A DNA stretch of 64,000 nt from Myxococcota bacterium (GCA_029251165.1 JAQXDW010000114.1:1-64000), one strand, 5' to 3'; positions 27,252 through 36,500 are shown, counted from the first letter of the stretch. A program made the numbers and translations. The notes: a model not told the origin generated them from the letters alone.

Positions 27252-29009
27252 ATGTCTGAGATCTCCCAGCGACGCGTCACCTTCCCGCTGTGGGCGAAGA
27301 TGGCACTGGTGTTTGGGGGACTGAGCAGCATGCTGATCCTCGGCCTCGGGCTGTGGGACTACCATGTCTCGGTCAAGGAGCATGTCCGCCAGCACCAGTC
27401 GCGGCTGGAGGGCGTCGCCCGTACGCTAGCTGGGACCATCGATGGCGACGTCTTCTCCACCTTCCAGCGCACTGCGGACATGGAGCGCGTTGAGCACACA
27501 CGGATCACGAAGACCTTTCGGATCGCTCGGACGGCCAACAACGTGGAGTGGGTCGGTGCCTCTGCGATGGATGATCGTGGACGTTATTACTACGTCATTG
27601 ACGGTGGCCGGCCGCCTTCGATCCCGGTGGGCTATCCGATCTTTGACGGCGTCGAGCAGCGCAGGCGGGTGGCAGAGGGGCAGGTCGTCTTCGACATCGA
27701 GATGGTGGATGAGTGGGGGCGCTGGACGGTGGCGATGGCACCGATCACGGCGGCGGACGGGTCCGTGGTCGGCATGGTCGAGGTCATGGACGATGCCGCC
27801 TGGAAGGAGCTGAGCGCACGGCGTCGAGCAAGCCAGACGGTCCTGATGCTCCTGCTGGCAGCCGCCTTGTCCGTTGGCCTCGCCGCGCTGTTTGCCCGTC
27901 ACCTCGGCGGCCCCCTCCGGCGGCTCACCGAGGCTGCTCAGGCCGTCGCAGAGGGCGACCTCACCCGCTCCGTCACCGTCGACTCTCGCGATGAGCTGGG
28001 CTCGCTTGCGGGGATGTTCGCGGAGATGGTGGATGGACTGCGAGAGCGGGAGTTTATCCTGGAGACCTTTGGGCGCTTTGTGTCCCAAGAGGTCGCTGCC
28101 CGTGCGCTGACTGGAGAGGGCGCACAGCTCGGCGGGGAGGTCCGCCAGGTGACCATCCTGTTCAGCGATCTTCGAGGATATTCCGCGCTCTCCCGTCGAC
28201 TCGGGCCTGAGCAGATGGTCTCCCTCCTCAACCGCTACCTCTCCAGCATGACCGACGTCATCCTCGACCACCAGGGCAACCTCTCAGAGATGCTCGGTGA
28301 TGGGCTGGTGGTGCTGTTCGGCGCGCCCAACGGCCGCCCTGACGATGCCCTCCGCGCAGTCCGCTGCGCGGTGGAGATGCAGCAGGCCCTCGCCTCGTTC
28401 AATGCAGAAGAGCGGCTGTCGCTGGAGATGGGCATCGGCATCGGCACCGGAGAGGTCATCGCAGGCAACATCGGCAGCAACAAGCGCATGAAGTACGGTG
28501 TTGTCGGCACGCCGATCAACCTCGCCGGCCGCCTGGAGTCGTTCACCGTCGGAAGCCAGATCATGATCGACAAGGTTACACGAGACATTGTCGGCAAAGA
28601 GATCGAGCTTGGAGAGGTCCTGGTCCAGCGCCCGAAGGGCTGGCCGAAGCCGATCCAGTGCTACCCGGTCCGGGCAGCCGGAGACCTCGACATGCCCGAG
28701 CAGACGATCATCTTCTCCTGGCGGCCGGCGGACCTGATGGCAGAATGCTGGAAGATCCAGGGCAAGGAGATCGACTCTGAGGTGCGAGAGGCACGGGTCC
28801 AGGGCGTCGGGCGTCGGGCGCTGATGCTGCTGACGACCTGGGCCATTCAGCGCGGGGATCAGTTTCGGATCGCCCTGACCACCCCAGAGGGCCTGATCGA
28901 GGATCTGTCCTGTGTGGTCTCAGAGGTCTCGGAGGAGGGAGGATTCTGGAGCACCCTGCGCATCCTGTCGCTGCCTGACGGAGCCGAGAGGAGGCTCGCG
29001 AAGCTATGA
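27252..29009 (+). CDS. Membrane class III nucleotide cyclase with HAMP domain
   Basis: The 585-residue protein has a first membrane segment (about 13-34), an exported sensor region (35-195), a second membrane segment (196-215), a HAMP linker (215-268) and a class III cyclase domain (about 295-450). Metal ligands are present (Asp306 in FSDLRG, Asp350 in GDGL), as are Asn423 and Arg427 of the transition-state set. The purine-selecting Lys/Asp pair of adenylate cyclases reads Glu346/Lys414, so cAMP or cGMP cannot be decided. The tail (about 480-585) is PilZ-like but degenerate. The stop overlaps the pentapeptide gene (ATGA). Confidence 0.9.
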   Translation: MSEISQRRVTFPLWAKMALVFGGLSSMLILGLGLWDYHVSVKEHVRQHQSRLEGVARTLAGTIDGDVFSTFQRTADMERVEHTRITKTFRIARTANNVEWVGASAMDDRGRYYYVIDGGRPPSIPVGYPIFDGVEQRRRVAEGQVVFDIEMVDEWGRWTVAMAPITAADGSVVGMVEVMDDAAWKELSARRRASQTVLMLLLAAALSVGLAALFARHLGGPLRRLTEAAQAVAEGDLTRSVTVDSRDELGSLAGMFAEMVDGLREREFILETFGRFVSQEVAARALTGEGAQLGGEVRQVTILFSDLRGYSALSRRLGPEQMVSLLNRYLSSMTDVILDHQGNLSEMLGDGLVVLFGAPNGRPDDALRAVRCAVEMQQALASFNAEERLSLEMGIGIGTGEVIAGNIGSNKRMKYGVVGTPINLAGRLESFTVGSQIMIDKVTRDIVGKEIELGEVLVQRPKGWPKPIQCYPVRAAGDLDMPEQTIIFSWRPADLMAECWKIQGKEIDSEVREARVQGVGRRALMLLTTWAIQRGDQFRIALTTPEGLIEDLSCVVSEVSEEGGFWSTLRILSLPDGAERRLAKL

Positions 29010-29719
29010 GCACCCAGCAGGGTGTCGCCTCTCCCGAGCGCGCTGCGGTGCTGGCGGAGCTGCTCATGCACCTCAACCCAGCGGTCCAGCAGCAGGGGGT
29101 GGAGCTCCTCAAGCTGCTCGATCCGAGCCGCTGGCGAGGCCTGTTTGCCGACGCCTACCTCGAGGGTGTGCTGCTGGCAGGACAAGCGCTGCCTGGAGTC
29201 GAGCTGTCTGGCGCGATGATGAAAGGGGCGGTGTTACGGCGCTGCCAGCTGTCTGGTGCACGGCTTGCCGGTGCTGACCTGCGGGGAGCCATCGTCTGCG
29301 GCGCAGACCTCTCGGGAGCAGACCTGCGCGGGGCCAACCTGCGCGGCGCGGACTTCACCGATGCGGTGCTCTCCGGGGCGCAGCTGAGCGGGGTCCAGGC
29401 CCATCGAGCCTCTTTCCAGGGAGCAGACCTTCAGCGCGCGAGCCTGGGCGATGCGGCCCTCATCGGGGCGGTGCTCAGCCGGGCCGATCTTCGCGCAGCA
29501 GACCTCTCCGACGCCACCGCTCAGGGGGCTGATCTGACCGAGGCCGACCTGCGACAGGCGCAGTGGACCTGGCTCGATCTGCGGGGCTGTCAGCTGTCTG
29601 GTGTTCGGCTGGATGAGCTGGATCGGCTTGATGTTCGGGGCACTGACCTCAGCGGAATCGATCTCTCCATGGTGCGCCAGGGGCGGGTTCAGTGGGATGA
29701 ACGAACCCGCTGGTCGTGA
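29006..29719 (+). CDS. Pentapeptide-repeat protein
   Basis: The 237-residue protein has a helical N-terminus (about 1-50) and then about 30 pentapeptides of the A(D/N)LxG type, such as GADLSGADLRGANLRGADF. This predicts a right-handed quadrilateral beta-helix. No signal peptide is seen. Some members mimic DNA and protect gyrase; most have no known role. The 4-base overlap with the cyclase suggests that it works downstream of, or with, the cyclase in the cytoplasm. Confidence 0.88.
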   Translation: MSTQQGVASPERAAVLAELLMHLNPAVQQQGVELLKLLDPSRWRGLFADAYLEGVLLAGQALPGVELSGAMMKGAVLRRCQLSGARLAGADLRGAIVCGADLSGADLRGANLRGADFTDAVLSGAQLSGVQAHRASFQGADLQRASLGDAALIGAVLSRADLRAADLSDATAQGADLTEADLRQAQWTWLDLRGCQLSGVRLDELDRLDVRGTDLSGIDLSMVRQGRVQWDERTRWS

Positions 29720-30050
29720 CTCGCTCGTCCGCCTGAAATTTGCGGAACGTTTCGATATAAGCGTGGTTTATACTTGTATTTCGGTGCGAGTTGTTGATGG
29801 TAATGGTCAGGTAAGCGTGTAAGGGACGCACGTCCTGCGAGTGGGTGCGAGTTGTAGTCTGTGTTTGCGAGTTGTTTGTGTCTAATGACTCGCAGCACCC
29901 CCTCTTCCAAGGCCGCGCCTCATCCTGGAGGCACACCAGGCGTCAGGAAACGGTCCCTCCTCAAAGGGGCGATGTCTCGCAGCATCCGACCCTGGGCGGC
30001 CCCCGCGCTCTCCCGACTCCTGCATCGTCAGTGCAGCGGTCTGAGTGCCC
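29720..30050. other. AT-richer convergent gap without a gene, possible small RNA or binding region
   Basis: This 331-base space lies between two convergent genes. Its first half is clearly richer in A+T than the rest of the window, for example TATAAGCGTGGTTTATACTTG near 29755. No credible protein frame is seen: small frames lack lipobox, domain or ribosome site. It carries the phased TGCGAGT repeats listed separately. It may hold an independent transcript or a terminator region; no stable GC hairpin with a T run was recognised. Confidence 0.35.
29785..29894. repeat. Helically phased TGCGAGT repeats with one inverted copy
   Basis: TGCGAGT occurs at 29785-29791, 29836-29842, 29846-29852 and 29866-29872, a spacing of 51, 10 and 20 bases. 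The copies therefore face one side of the helix. The inverted form ACTCGCA lies at 29888-29894 and could pair with the last copy as a 7-bp stem with a 15-base loop. Three copies extend to TGCGAGTTGT. A protein-binding array is one reading; the location between convergent genes is unusual for a promoter. Confidence 0.5.
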
Positions 30051-31595
30051 TCAGGGGCAGGGCTGCGGGCTCCCCAGGATGATCTCACCGCTCCCCGAGA
30101 TCCCTGACGCCGTCACCTCCGGGCTCCCGTGCTCGCCAGGCGCACCATCCAGGGCAGAGCGCATGATCGAGGCGCTGGTGACCTCGGAGAGGTGCAGGCT
30201 GGCGCCGTCGTCGGCGGTGTTTCCGCACAGGCGACTGCCCGAGATCGCCACGGTCGGGATGTCATGCGCGCTGATTCCACCGCCAAAGTATCGATCCGAC
30301 ACCTCCAGGGTGCTGGCGGTGTTGCTGGAGATGTCTGAGTCCACCGCCCGCAGCGCAGCCAGTCCGCTGGCATAGACGCCGCCACCAGACAGGGCCGAAC
30401 GGTTTCCGGTGATGGTGGCATGGTCAAGGGTTAACGTATGCTCTCGGCTTGAGAAGGCGAAGACTCCGCCGCCAAATGCGTCCCGAGTCGAGGTGTTGTG
30501 GTTGTCGGTGATCACCACGCCGTCTGCCAGCCGTGCGCTGTTGTTGTACAGGCTGATCGCGCCGCCGCCCTCTGGCGCGGTGTTTCCGGAGAACATGCCT
30601 CCAGACACCCGCAGCTCGCCGCCCTCCATTGCCTCGATGGCACCCCCCCGCTTGCTGGCGACCGCGTTGTTGGTGAACACCGAGTCGGTGATTGTTGCGC
30701 CCTGGCGCAGCCGTCCGAGGTAGGCGGCGCCTCCATAGAGAAACGCCCGGTTTCCATCGAACCGGGCCTCGGTGATGCGAACCGAGTCGATCGCGTCGAC
30801 GAACACCGCCCCGCCGCTGCTCTCGCTGAGCGCATCGTCCTGGATGTGGTTGCCGGTGAGGGTGGTGTCGTTCAGGATGAGCGCGCCGCCTTCCCGCTCC
30901 AAGAGGAGCGCGCCGCCGTAGACCGCAGCCGCGTTGTTGCGGAAGGTGGAGCCGCTGTCTTCGAGCACCACGCCGCCGAACCCATAGACCGCGCCGCCCT
31001 TTCCGTAGCCCTTCTCGGCAGCGATGTTGTCGCTGAAGGTGCAGATGGACAGCTGAATTCGGGCGCGGCTTCGTGCAGAGAGGGCGCCGCCGAACTGGGC
31101 GGTGTTTCGGCTCCAGACCACACCGACTGCCGTCAGGCTTCCGCCCTCGACATGAAGCCCGCCGCCCCGCTCTGCGTGGTTGTCTTCAAAGCGAACCTCC
31201 GTCAGGGTGCTCTCGCTGTCGGTCAGGCTTACGCCGCCGCCAGCCAGGCGCGGACTGCCGGAGCCTGTGACGTGAACATCGGTGAGGCTGACGGTGGCAC
31301 CGCTTGCCGCGAGCGCCCGTCCGCCCGGGTTGCGGAGCGTCAGCCCGGTGAGGCTCAGGGCGCCGCTGGTGTGGGCGATGTTCTCTGGGCAGTCGGTCCC
31401 CAAGATCGTCGTCCGAGAAGGGCCAGAGCCTTCAATTGTAACCGTTCCACTTGTTGTTACGCACCCGGCCCACTCTCCGGCGGGCAGCGTGATGGTGTCA
31501 TCGGGACCGGCCGACGCAAGGGCTGCTTGGAGGGTCTCGGTGTCAGAGCCGACGGTAATTGTGGCCGCCACAGCGGGAGAAATGAGCAGGATCAT
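30051..31595 (-). CDS. Exported right-handed beta-helix protein (polymorphic outer-membrane-protein-like repeats)
   Basis: The 514-residue protein has a very short signal peptide (MILLISPAVAA). Dozens of repeats follow with GG-(A/G)-(I/V) and N-(T/N/R)-A patterns, such as FSDNIAAEKGYGKGGAVYG and TGNRSALSGGGVYASG. This is the pattern of chlamydial Pmp-type and pectate-lyase-like beta-helices. Such proteins are secreted or on the surface. No lyase active site is apparent and no autotransporter barrel or anchor is seen. It is the last gene of a four-gene coupled operon. Confidence 0.8.
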   Translation of the reverse strand: MILLISPAVAATITVGSDTETLQAALASAGPDDTITLPAGEWAGCVTTSGTVTIEGSGPSRTTILGTDCPENIAHTSGALSLTGLTLRNPGGRALAASGATVSLTDVHVTGSGSPRLAGGGVSLTDSESTLTEVRFEDNHAERGGGLHVEGGSLTAVGVVWSRNTAQFGGALSARSRARIQLSICTFSDNIAAEKGYGKGGAVYGFGGVVLEDSGSTFRNNAAAVYGGALLLEREGGALILNDTTLTGNHIQDDALSESSGGAVFVDAIDSVRITEARFDGNRAFLYGGAAYLGRLRQGATITDSVFTNNAVASKRGGAIEAMEGGELRVSGGMFSGNTAPEGGGAISLYNNSARLADGVVITDNHNTSTRDAFGGGVFAFSSREHTLTLDHATITGNRSALSGGGVYASGLAALRAVDSDISSNTASTLEVSDRYFGGGISAHDIPTVAISGSRLCGNTADDGASLHLSEVTSASIMRSALDGAPGEHGSPEVTASGISGSGEIILGSPQPCP

Positions 31596-33322
31596 GGAGC
31601 CGCCTTCATCTGACTCAGCGCCGCCTGACAGTCTCGACGGGGAGAACCCGTCAGCTCTGTACAGGCCATCGACATCTCGCGAATGCCTTGCTGGGGGCGG
31701 CCAGATTCATAGAGCGCACGCGCGAGGTGGGCGCGGTGCTCGGGAGTGATCGTTCCCTGTGAGGTGATCTCCAGGGCAGACGTGAGGGTGCCGGCATCTA
31801 CCGACAGGGAGACCGTGAGGCTTCGCAGGGTCGTGCCCTGCTCACCGTCAGCGGAGACTCCCTCTAAGAGCGACAGGGCTCGGCCTGGATCGCCGGCCTG
31901 GCCCAGCAGCCATGCATGCCGCATTGTGGCGTCGATGTCCGGTGTCGCGAGTGCTTCGGTGAGCGCAGACCACAGCCGCTCGGCCTCTGGAAGGTCACCG
32001 GCACCGGCTGCGCAGCGGTGCGAGAGGGTGAGGGCACGGGGCTCAGAGAGCGGCGCGAGCAGGGCGAGGCAGGCGCGGTGCTCCCCTTGCCGGTGCTGGA
32101 GCGCGGCCATGTGCCAGGCGGGATCGCTCTCCTGGAGGCCCTGGATCCATCGGATGAGTCTCGGAGAGGGCGGCTGCAACGCTGAAATCTGGAGGGCGAC
32201 TGCCACGAGGCACGGCGCGTCGGGCCACTCCTGTACGGCGCGCTCCAGCTCCGCTGCGGCCGCTGCTGCACCGTCTACTGCCAGGTGCAGGCGAATCGAT
32301 GCTGCGGCAGTGATGGGGCTCTCTTCTTGCTGCTGGAGGATGATGCGCGCATCCGCCAAGCGACCCTCATCGATCAGCAGCATGACCCGAAGCGCACCGG
32401 CTTCTGCGCGGAGGTCAGTGGGGCTGTGGAGCTGTCGGAGGCTGCCGTCAGGCAGCAGGTGGGGAGCATCGGTGAGGGACTTGAGGTGGTCGAGGTCGAG
32501 GAGCGCGCCGTTGGTCTTCCCCTCGGCCTGACGACACCGTGCCCGCAGCAGAAGGGCATCGGCGTCGTCTGGGTTCTCCTCCAGGACTCCATCGAGCAGC
32601 GCGCCGGCGGCCTCGATCGCGCCTGACTGGAGGCTGCTGGCGGCATCGGCCTTGGCCTTCAGCGCGACAAGTCCGAGCGCCTCGGCATATCGAGACAGGG
32701 CTGACAGATCGCCTTCGCTCCGGGCAAGCAGAAGCTGGTGCTCCAGGATCAGGCGGGGATCGCTGGCGTAGAGGCACTGACTCATCGCCCCCCGGGCCCC
32801 TGGAAGGTTGTCGATAGACAGGGCATAGGCGACCCCAAGGCAGGCGGCTTCGGGCTGGTCGAGGTGCTGGTGGGCCAGCTGCAGCACCCGCTGGGCGTAG
32901 ACGTGCTCGCTGAGGTGCAGCAGCTCGCTGAGCAGTACCCGCAGGGCCGGGCGCGAAGACGGGTCCTGGTTCACTGCGCGCATCGCGGCATCACGCGCGC
33001 GCTCGTGCTCGCCGAGCGCAGCGGCGGCGACTGCACGGAGGGTGTGGACCTCCGGGCGGTCGTGGAGCAGGGAGAGGGGCTCAAGGATGGACTGTGCCTC
33101 TCGGGGCCGGCCAGCGCGCAGCAAGGCGATGGCCTGGGTGGACTGGCAGCGTCCGCAGTCGGGATCCTCGTCGAGGATGGGCTGGATCAGCCCAAGGGCC
33201 TCCTCGATGCGGTCGTCGTTGATCGCCGTAATCGAAACGTTATAGGCTTCAATGAGTCCGCTCGGTGGCTCCCAGTGTGGCCGGCCCGCCAGGGCTGAAG
33301 CGAGAAGAAGCAGCGGGCTCAC
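31592..33322 (-). CDS. Exported TPR-repeat protein
   Basis: The 576-residue protein has a short signal peptide (MSPLLLLASALA). TPR-like repeats run across most of its length, starting with IEEALGLIQPILDEDPDCGRCQSTQAIALLRAGRP, where two Cys are close enough for a disulfide. Many Ala/Leu helices continue to the C-terminus. It may be a periplasmic scaffold. Both ends overlap neighbours by 4 bases (ATGA), the membrane protein upstream and the beta-helix protein downstream. Confidence 0.78.
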   Translation of the reverse strand: MSPLLLLASALAGRPHWEPPSGLIEAYNVSITAINDDRIEEALGLIQPILDEDPDCGRCQSTQAIALLRAGRPREAQSILEPLSLLHDRPEVHTLRAVAAAALGEHERARDAAMRAVNQDPSSRPALRVLLSELLHLSEHVYAQRVLQLAHQHLDQPEAACLGVAYALSIDNLPGARGAMSQCLYASDPRLILEHQLLLARSEGDLSALSRYAEALGLVALKAKADAASSLQSGAIEAAGALLDGVLEENPDDADALLLRARCRQAEGKTNGALLDLDHLKSLTDAPHLLPDGSLRQLHSPTDLRAEAGALRVMLLIDEGRLADARIILQQQEESPITAAASIRLHLAVDGAAAAAAELERAVQEWPDAPCLVAVALQISALQPPSPRLIRWIQGLQESDPAWHMAALQHRQGEHRACLALLAPLSEPRALTLSHRCAAGAGDLPEAERLWSALTEALATPDIDATMRHAWLLGQAGDPGRALSLLEGVSADGEQGTTLRSLTVSLSVDAGTLTSALEITSQGTITPEHRAHLARALYESGRPQQGIREMSMACTELTGSPRRDCQAALSQMKAAP

Positions 33323-33963
33323 GTCGCCCTCCAGGCGCGGTAGCTGTGCTGAAAGTAGCCCACCGTCAGCAGCACCAGCCAGGCAAGCGCCACCGCAGGA
33401 AGGGGCGGTAGCATCGTGAGCAGGCGTGGTGACTCGGCGGTGTTGAGCAGGACAACGTACAGCATCAGCGGGGAGAGCAGCGGAACCGTAAACGACAAGA
33501 AGTTACCGAGGTTCTCCAGGCGCGTCCTTCCGAATGCCCGGGAAAACGACATCAGCGTGTGGGCATCCTGGAGCGGGAACAGCCGGAGACGCTGGATGCG
33601 GTACCACAGGAACAGCTGGTAGCTCAGGACGACAATCAATGCCTTGCCGGTCAGCCCATACAGCATCGCAGCCTGCTCTCCGAGGCGATCGATGATCGCG
33701 ACCCACAGCGCGCTGGTCTCCATGGACAGGGCGGGCGTAACGGTCAGTGTTACGATTCCGTCAGCGAGGTGAGAGACCAGGGCGAGGCCGCCGACCATAC
33801 CCGCGACGGTGCGGTGTGGCTCGGTGTCTTCGCTGGACAGCCGACGGTGCATGGCGAGCACAGCCACAAGCAGGGTCAGCCAAGAAGCCACCGCGAGCGG
33901 CATCCCAGCGCGGGCCGCGAGGGTATTGAGGGCCTCAAGCCCCCCCGCGACCCACTCGCTCAC
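33319..33963 (-). CDS. Multi-pass membrane protein, function unknown
   Basis: The 214-residue protein has about five hydrophobic segments (near residues 22-38, 53-75, 100-120, 157-175 and 184-205). Soluble loops contain RIQRLRLFPLQDAHTLMSF and GRTRLENLGNFLSF. I recognise no family. It sits between the CRTAC1-like lipoprotein and the exported TPR protein with ATGA overlaps on both sides, which suggests a membrane part of a common complex. Confidence 0.65.
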   Translation of the reverse strand: MSEWVAGGLEALNTLAARAGMPLAVASWLTLLVAVLAMHRRLSSEDTEPHRTVAGMVGGLALVSHLADGIVTLTVTPALSMETSALWVAIIDRLGEQAAMLYGLTGKALIVVLSYQLFLWYRIQRLRLFPLQDAHTLMSFSRAFGRTRLENLGNFLSFTVPLLSPLMLYVVLLNTAESPRLLTMLPPLPAVALAWLVLLTVGYFQHSYRAWRAT

Positions 33964-35816
33964 AGGTCGACAGCCGGGCTGCTGCCCTGTGTGACGGTGT
34001 AGCGGTAGCCACCGCCGATGGTGAACTGCTGCTCGGTCAGTGCGCCGTCGGGCCAGCGGATGGTGACGTCAGCCTCGCAGGCTTCGCCGAGCCCGAAGGT
34101 GAGGGCGAGGTCGTCCTGGTTGCCGTAGTGGCCGTGTCCGCCGTCGATCTCCTGGGTCTGGGTGACGCCGCCGGCGGTGACGCTCACCCGCGCACCAATG
34201 GCGGCGGCGTTGGTGTCCGAGCCGCCGATCAGGGAGAGCTGGAGGACGTTGGCATCCTCACCCATCTGGTTCTCGAACAGCCGGATCGAGAAGGAGTCGT
34301 AGCAGTCCTCGTCACACCGCGAGGAGGAGTGGCCGACCACGATGTCGAGATCGCCGTCTCGGTCGAAGTCTGCAACCACGCTGCCGTGGCTGCGGAAGTG
34401 ATCGATGCCGTCCGCCACGGGCACCGCCACGAACTGCTCGGGGGCGGTCTGGTGGTAGAGCAGCCCGCGGTTGCCGGAGTACTCCGAGGCCCCAATGTAG
34501 ACATCCGGCCACCCGTCGAGATCGAAGTCAAAGACCGAGTTGGTGATGTCTCCCTGATCCCAGGAGACCCCATCGTGTGAGCGCGTGATGCCGCTGGACT
34601 CGCCGCCCGGGCGGGTGAAGCGAACGTCCTCCGAGCCGTCGTTGAGCATCAGCTCGCTGGGATCTGATGAGCCGCCGACGTCCCAGTGCTTGATCTCGCT
34701 GGTCACGAGGTCCATCCAGCCGTCGTTGTTGAGGTCCGCACAGGCGGTCTTGCCGCTGTTGCCGCCGAGCCGGAATTCTTCCCGATCGTAGTTGTGATCC
34801 CAGCGGAAGGCGTCGTCTTCATCGCTGCAGGCGATGTGCTCTGGTGCGGGGATGCCCGCGCAGTCCGCGTCGTCGGGGTTGAGCATGCACCAGCACCGCG
34901 CCGACTCGTTGTCGCTCCAGTCGAGCCCGTCGTCGAAGGCGTAGCCGGACTCGATGGAGCGGTTGGTGTAGCTCGCGCCGCCGCTGGACTGCCAGAGGTG
35001 GTTGGGGGCACGGCCATAGGACGCGGCGAGCAGCTCGGGGTCGCCGTCGTTGTTGAGATCACATGCCAGAGCGGACCAGGCGTTGGTGTGGCTGAGGGCC
35101 TCGTTGAGGCTGGAGATGCTGGACCACGCGCTGGTCTGGAGGCCGGCAGCGGAGGTGATGTCGGTGAAGCCGCCAGCGCCGTCGCCCTGGTAGAGCTTGT
35201 CCTGGGCTGTTCCGTACTCTGTGACCCAGAGGTCGAGGTTGCCATCGCGGTCTGCATCGACAAACGCGACGCCGCCCGGGCTTCCGCCGTCCGCGATGTC
35301 GGAGACTGGTCCCAGCGTGAAGGTGCCGTCGCCGTTGTTGAGCATGACCTCGCTGGTCTGTCCGTCGCAGTCGGTCACGGCGGAGGGGCAGCCGGTGTAG
35401 ACGTCGAGATCGCCGTCGCTGTCTACGTCGCCGAATGCCCACACCTGACCGGGGCGGCCAGCGGCGTCGTCATCGTCTCGGCGGGTGAGGATGCCTGAGG
35501 CCTCGGTGACGTCCTCGAAGCGGCCCTCGCCAGTGTTGCGCAGCAGCCAGGTGTTGCGGGTGCCGCCTTCAGAGAAGTCGTCGACCCCGCCGTGGTGACG
35601 AACCGCGAGATCGGTCCAGCCGTCGCCATCGTAGTCCACTGCGTTGATGACCACGCCGATGGCTTCGATGTCGTAGAGCCCCCACGCTGTCGTGGCATCT
35701 GCGAAGGCGGTCGTGCCCTCGCTCCACTGACTTCCGGTGTTGCAGATCACGGGCTGCAGCGGTGTTTCAGTGTCTTTCTTACAAGATGGCAGGAGCAGGG
35801 CGGTCAGCAGCAGCAT
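33960..35816 (-). CDS. CRTAC1-like FG-GAP lipoprotein with ASPIC/UnbV domain
   Basis: The 618-residue protein starts MLLLTALLLPSCKKD, a lipobox without a basic n-region. FG-GAP blades with DYDGDGWTD, DVDSDGDLD and DFDRDGDLD segments build a Ca-type propeller. The last 90 residues match ASPIC/UnbV (GARVSVTAGGVTQTQEIDGG and RWPDG). CRTAC1 proteins are exported and of unknown activity. A Cys-rich insert (ARCWCMLNPDDADC) near residue 310 is distinctive. It is the first gene of a coupled operon running down to 30051. Confidence 0.88.
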   Translation of the reverse strand: MLLLTALLLPSCKKDTETPLQPVICNTGSQWSEGTTAFADATTAWGLYDIEAIGVVINAVDYDGDGWTDLAVRHHGGVDDFSEGGTRNTWLLRNTGEGRFEDVTEASGILTRRDDDDAAGRPGQVWAFGDVDSDGDLDVYTGCPSAVTDCDGQTSEVMLNNGDGTFTLGPVSDIADGGSPGGVAFVDADRDGNLDLWVTEYGTAQDKLYQGDGAGGFTDITSAAGLQTSAWSSISSLNEALSHTNAWSALACDLNNDGDPELLAASYGRAPNHLWQSSGGASYTNRSIESGYAFDDGLDWSDNESARCWCMLNPDDADCAGIPAPEHIACSDEDDAFRWDHNYDREEFRLGGNSGKTACADLNNDGWMDLVTSEIKHWDVGGSSDPSELMLNDGSEDVRFTRPGGESSGITRSHDGVSWDQGDITNSVFDFDLDGWPDVYIGASEYSGNRGLLYHQTAPEQFVAVPVADGIDHFRSHGSVVADFDRDGDLDIVVGHSSSRCDEDCYDSFSIRLFENQMGEDANVLQLSLIGGSDTNAAAIGARVSVTAGGVTQTQEIDGGHGHYGNQDDLALTFGLGEACEADVTIRWPDGALTEQQFTIGGGYRYTVTQGSSPAVDL

Positions 35817-36500
35817 TGGATCCTCGCCGTGAGATTGTAGCGCCTGGGGTGTCCTCTTGTGGAGGGTTTGGTGTTGTCTTCGCTGGCGGCTGAGCGGACC
35901 TCAGGTTCGTCAGCCGGTGCTCTCTGGTGGTCTCACCAAAAGGGTAGACCATCAGAACCTGACCTCCACCCCCCCCGCTCCGCTCGGCATCAACGGCAAG
36001 CAGGCGGCCCTCTCGCTCGTCGGCTGGGGCAGCAGAAGTCGAGGAGAGCCGAGAGGCCTGCGGGAGCGTCAGGCCGCCGACCTGTGCGCCGTCGATGCAC
36101 GACAGCACGCCCTCCTTGTCATCGTCGTCGGGTGCTCCCCGCTCGACAGCGCGAGAGGGGGGCTCTGCACAGGTCGCTGCCCTGACCGATGGCAAGGAGG
36201 GCGATGGAGAGTTCGGGATGCTGCTCAGCCGTCGCGATCCGCCGGACCATCCTGTCTGAGCGGAGCACACCAGCAGCCCGCAGGCCTCGAGAGAGCATTG
36301 CGTTCGGTTCGGAATTCTGTGGGACGGACAGCCGGATCCTTGGCACACCACCAATGGGTCGGGTGGCGGCCTCTGTCCCCTCGGCGCGGACGATTGCGCG
36401 GCTGACCGCTGCCAGCAGGACGTGGTGTGTGGCGGTGCTGCCGTGGCTCTCTGCCGGATCGCGGTTTAGGAGTCGTACCTGTGTGCAGAGGGAGTGAGTG
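35817..36500 (-). pseudogene. 684-base gap with a possible frameshifted minus-strand gene
   Basis: No intact gene is convincing here. On the minus strand, one frame is open from about 36495 to 36119 and includes HHVLLAAVSRAIVRAEG and QHPELSIALLAIGQGSDLC. A second frame, ending at 35779, includes GAPDDDDKEGVLSCIDG and QVLMVYPFGETTREH. Both have GC-rich third positions. Dropping one C from the 6-C run near 36160 joins them into one protein of about 230 residues. No start with a ribosome site was found. It may be a decayed gene or a sequencing indel. The second frame read alone also stays open from 36354. Confidence 0.25.
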
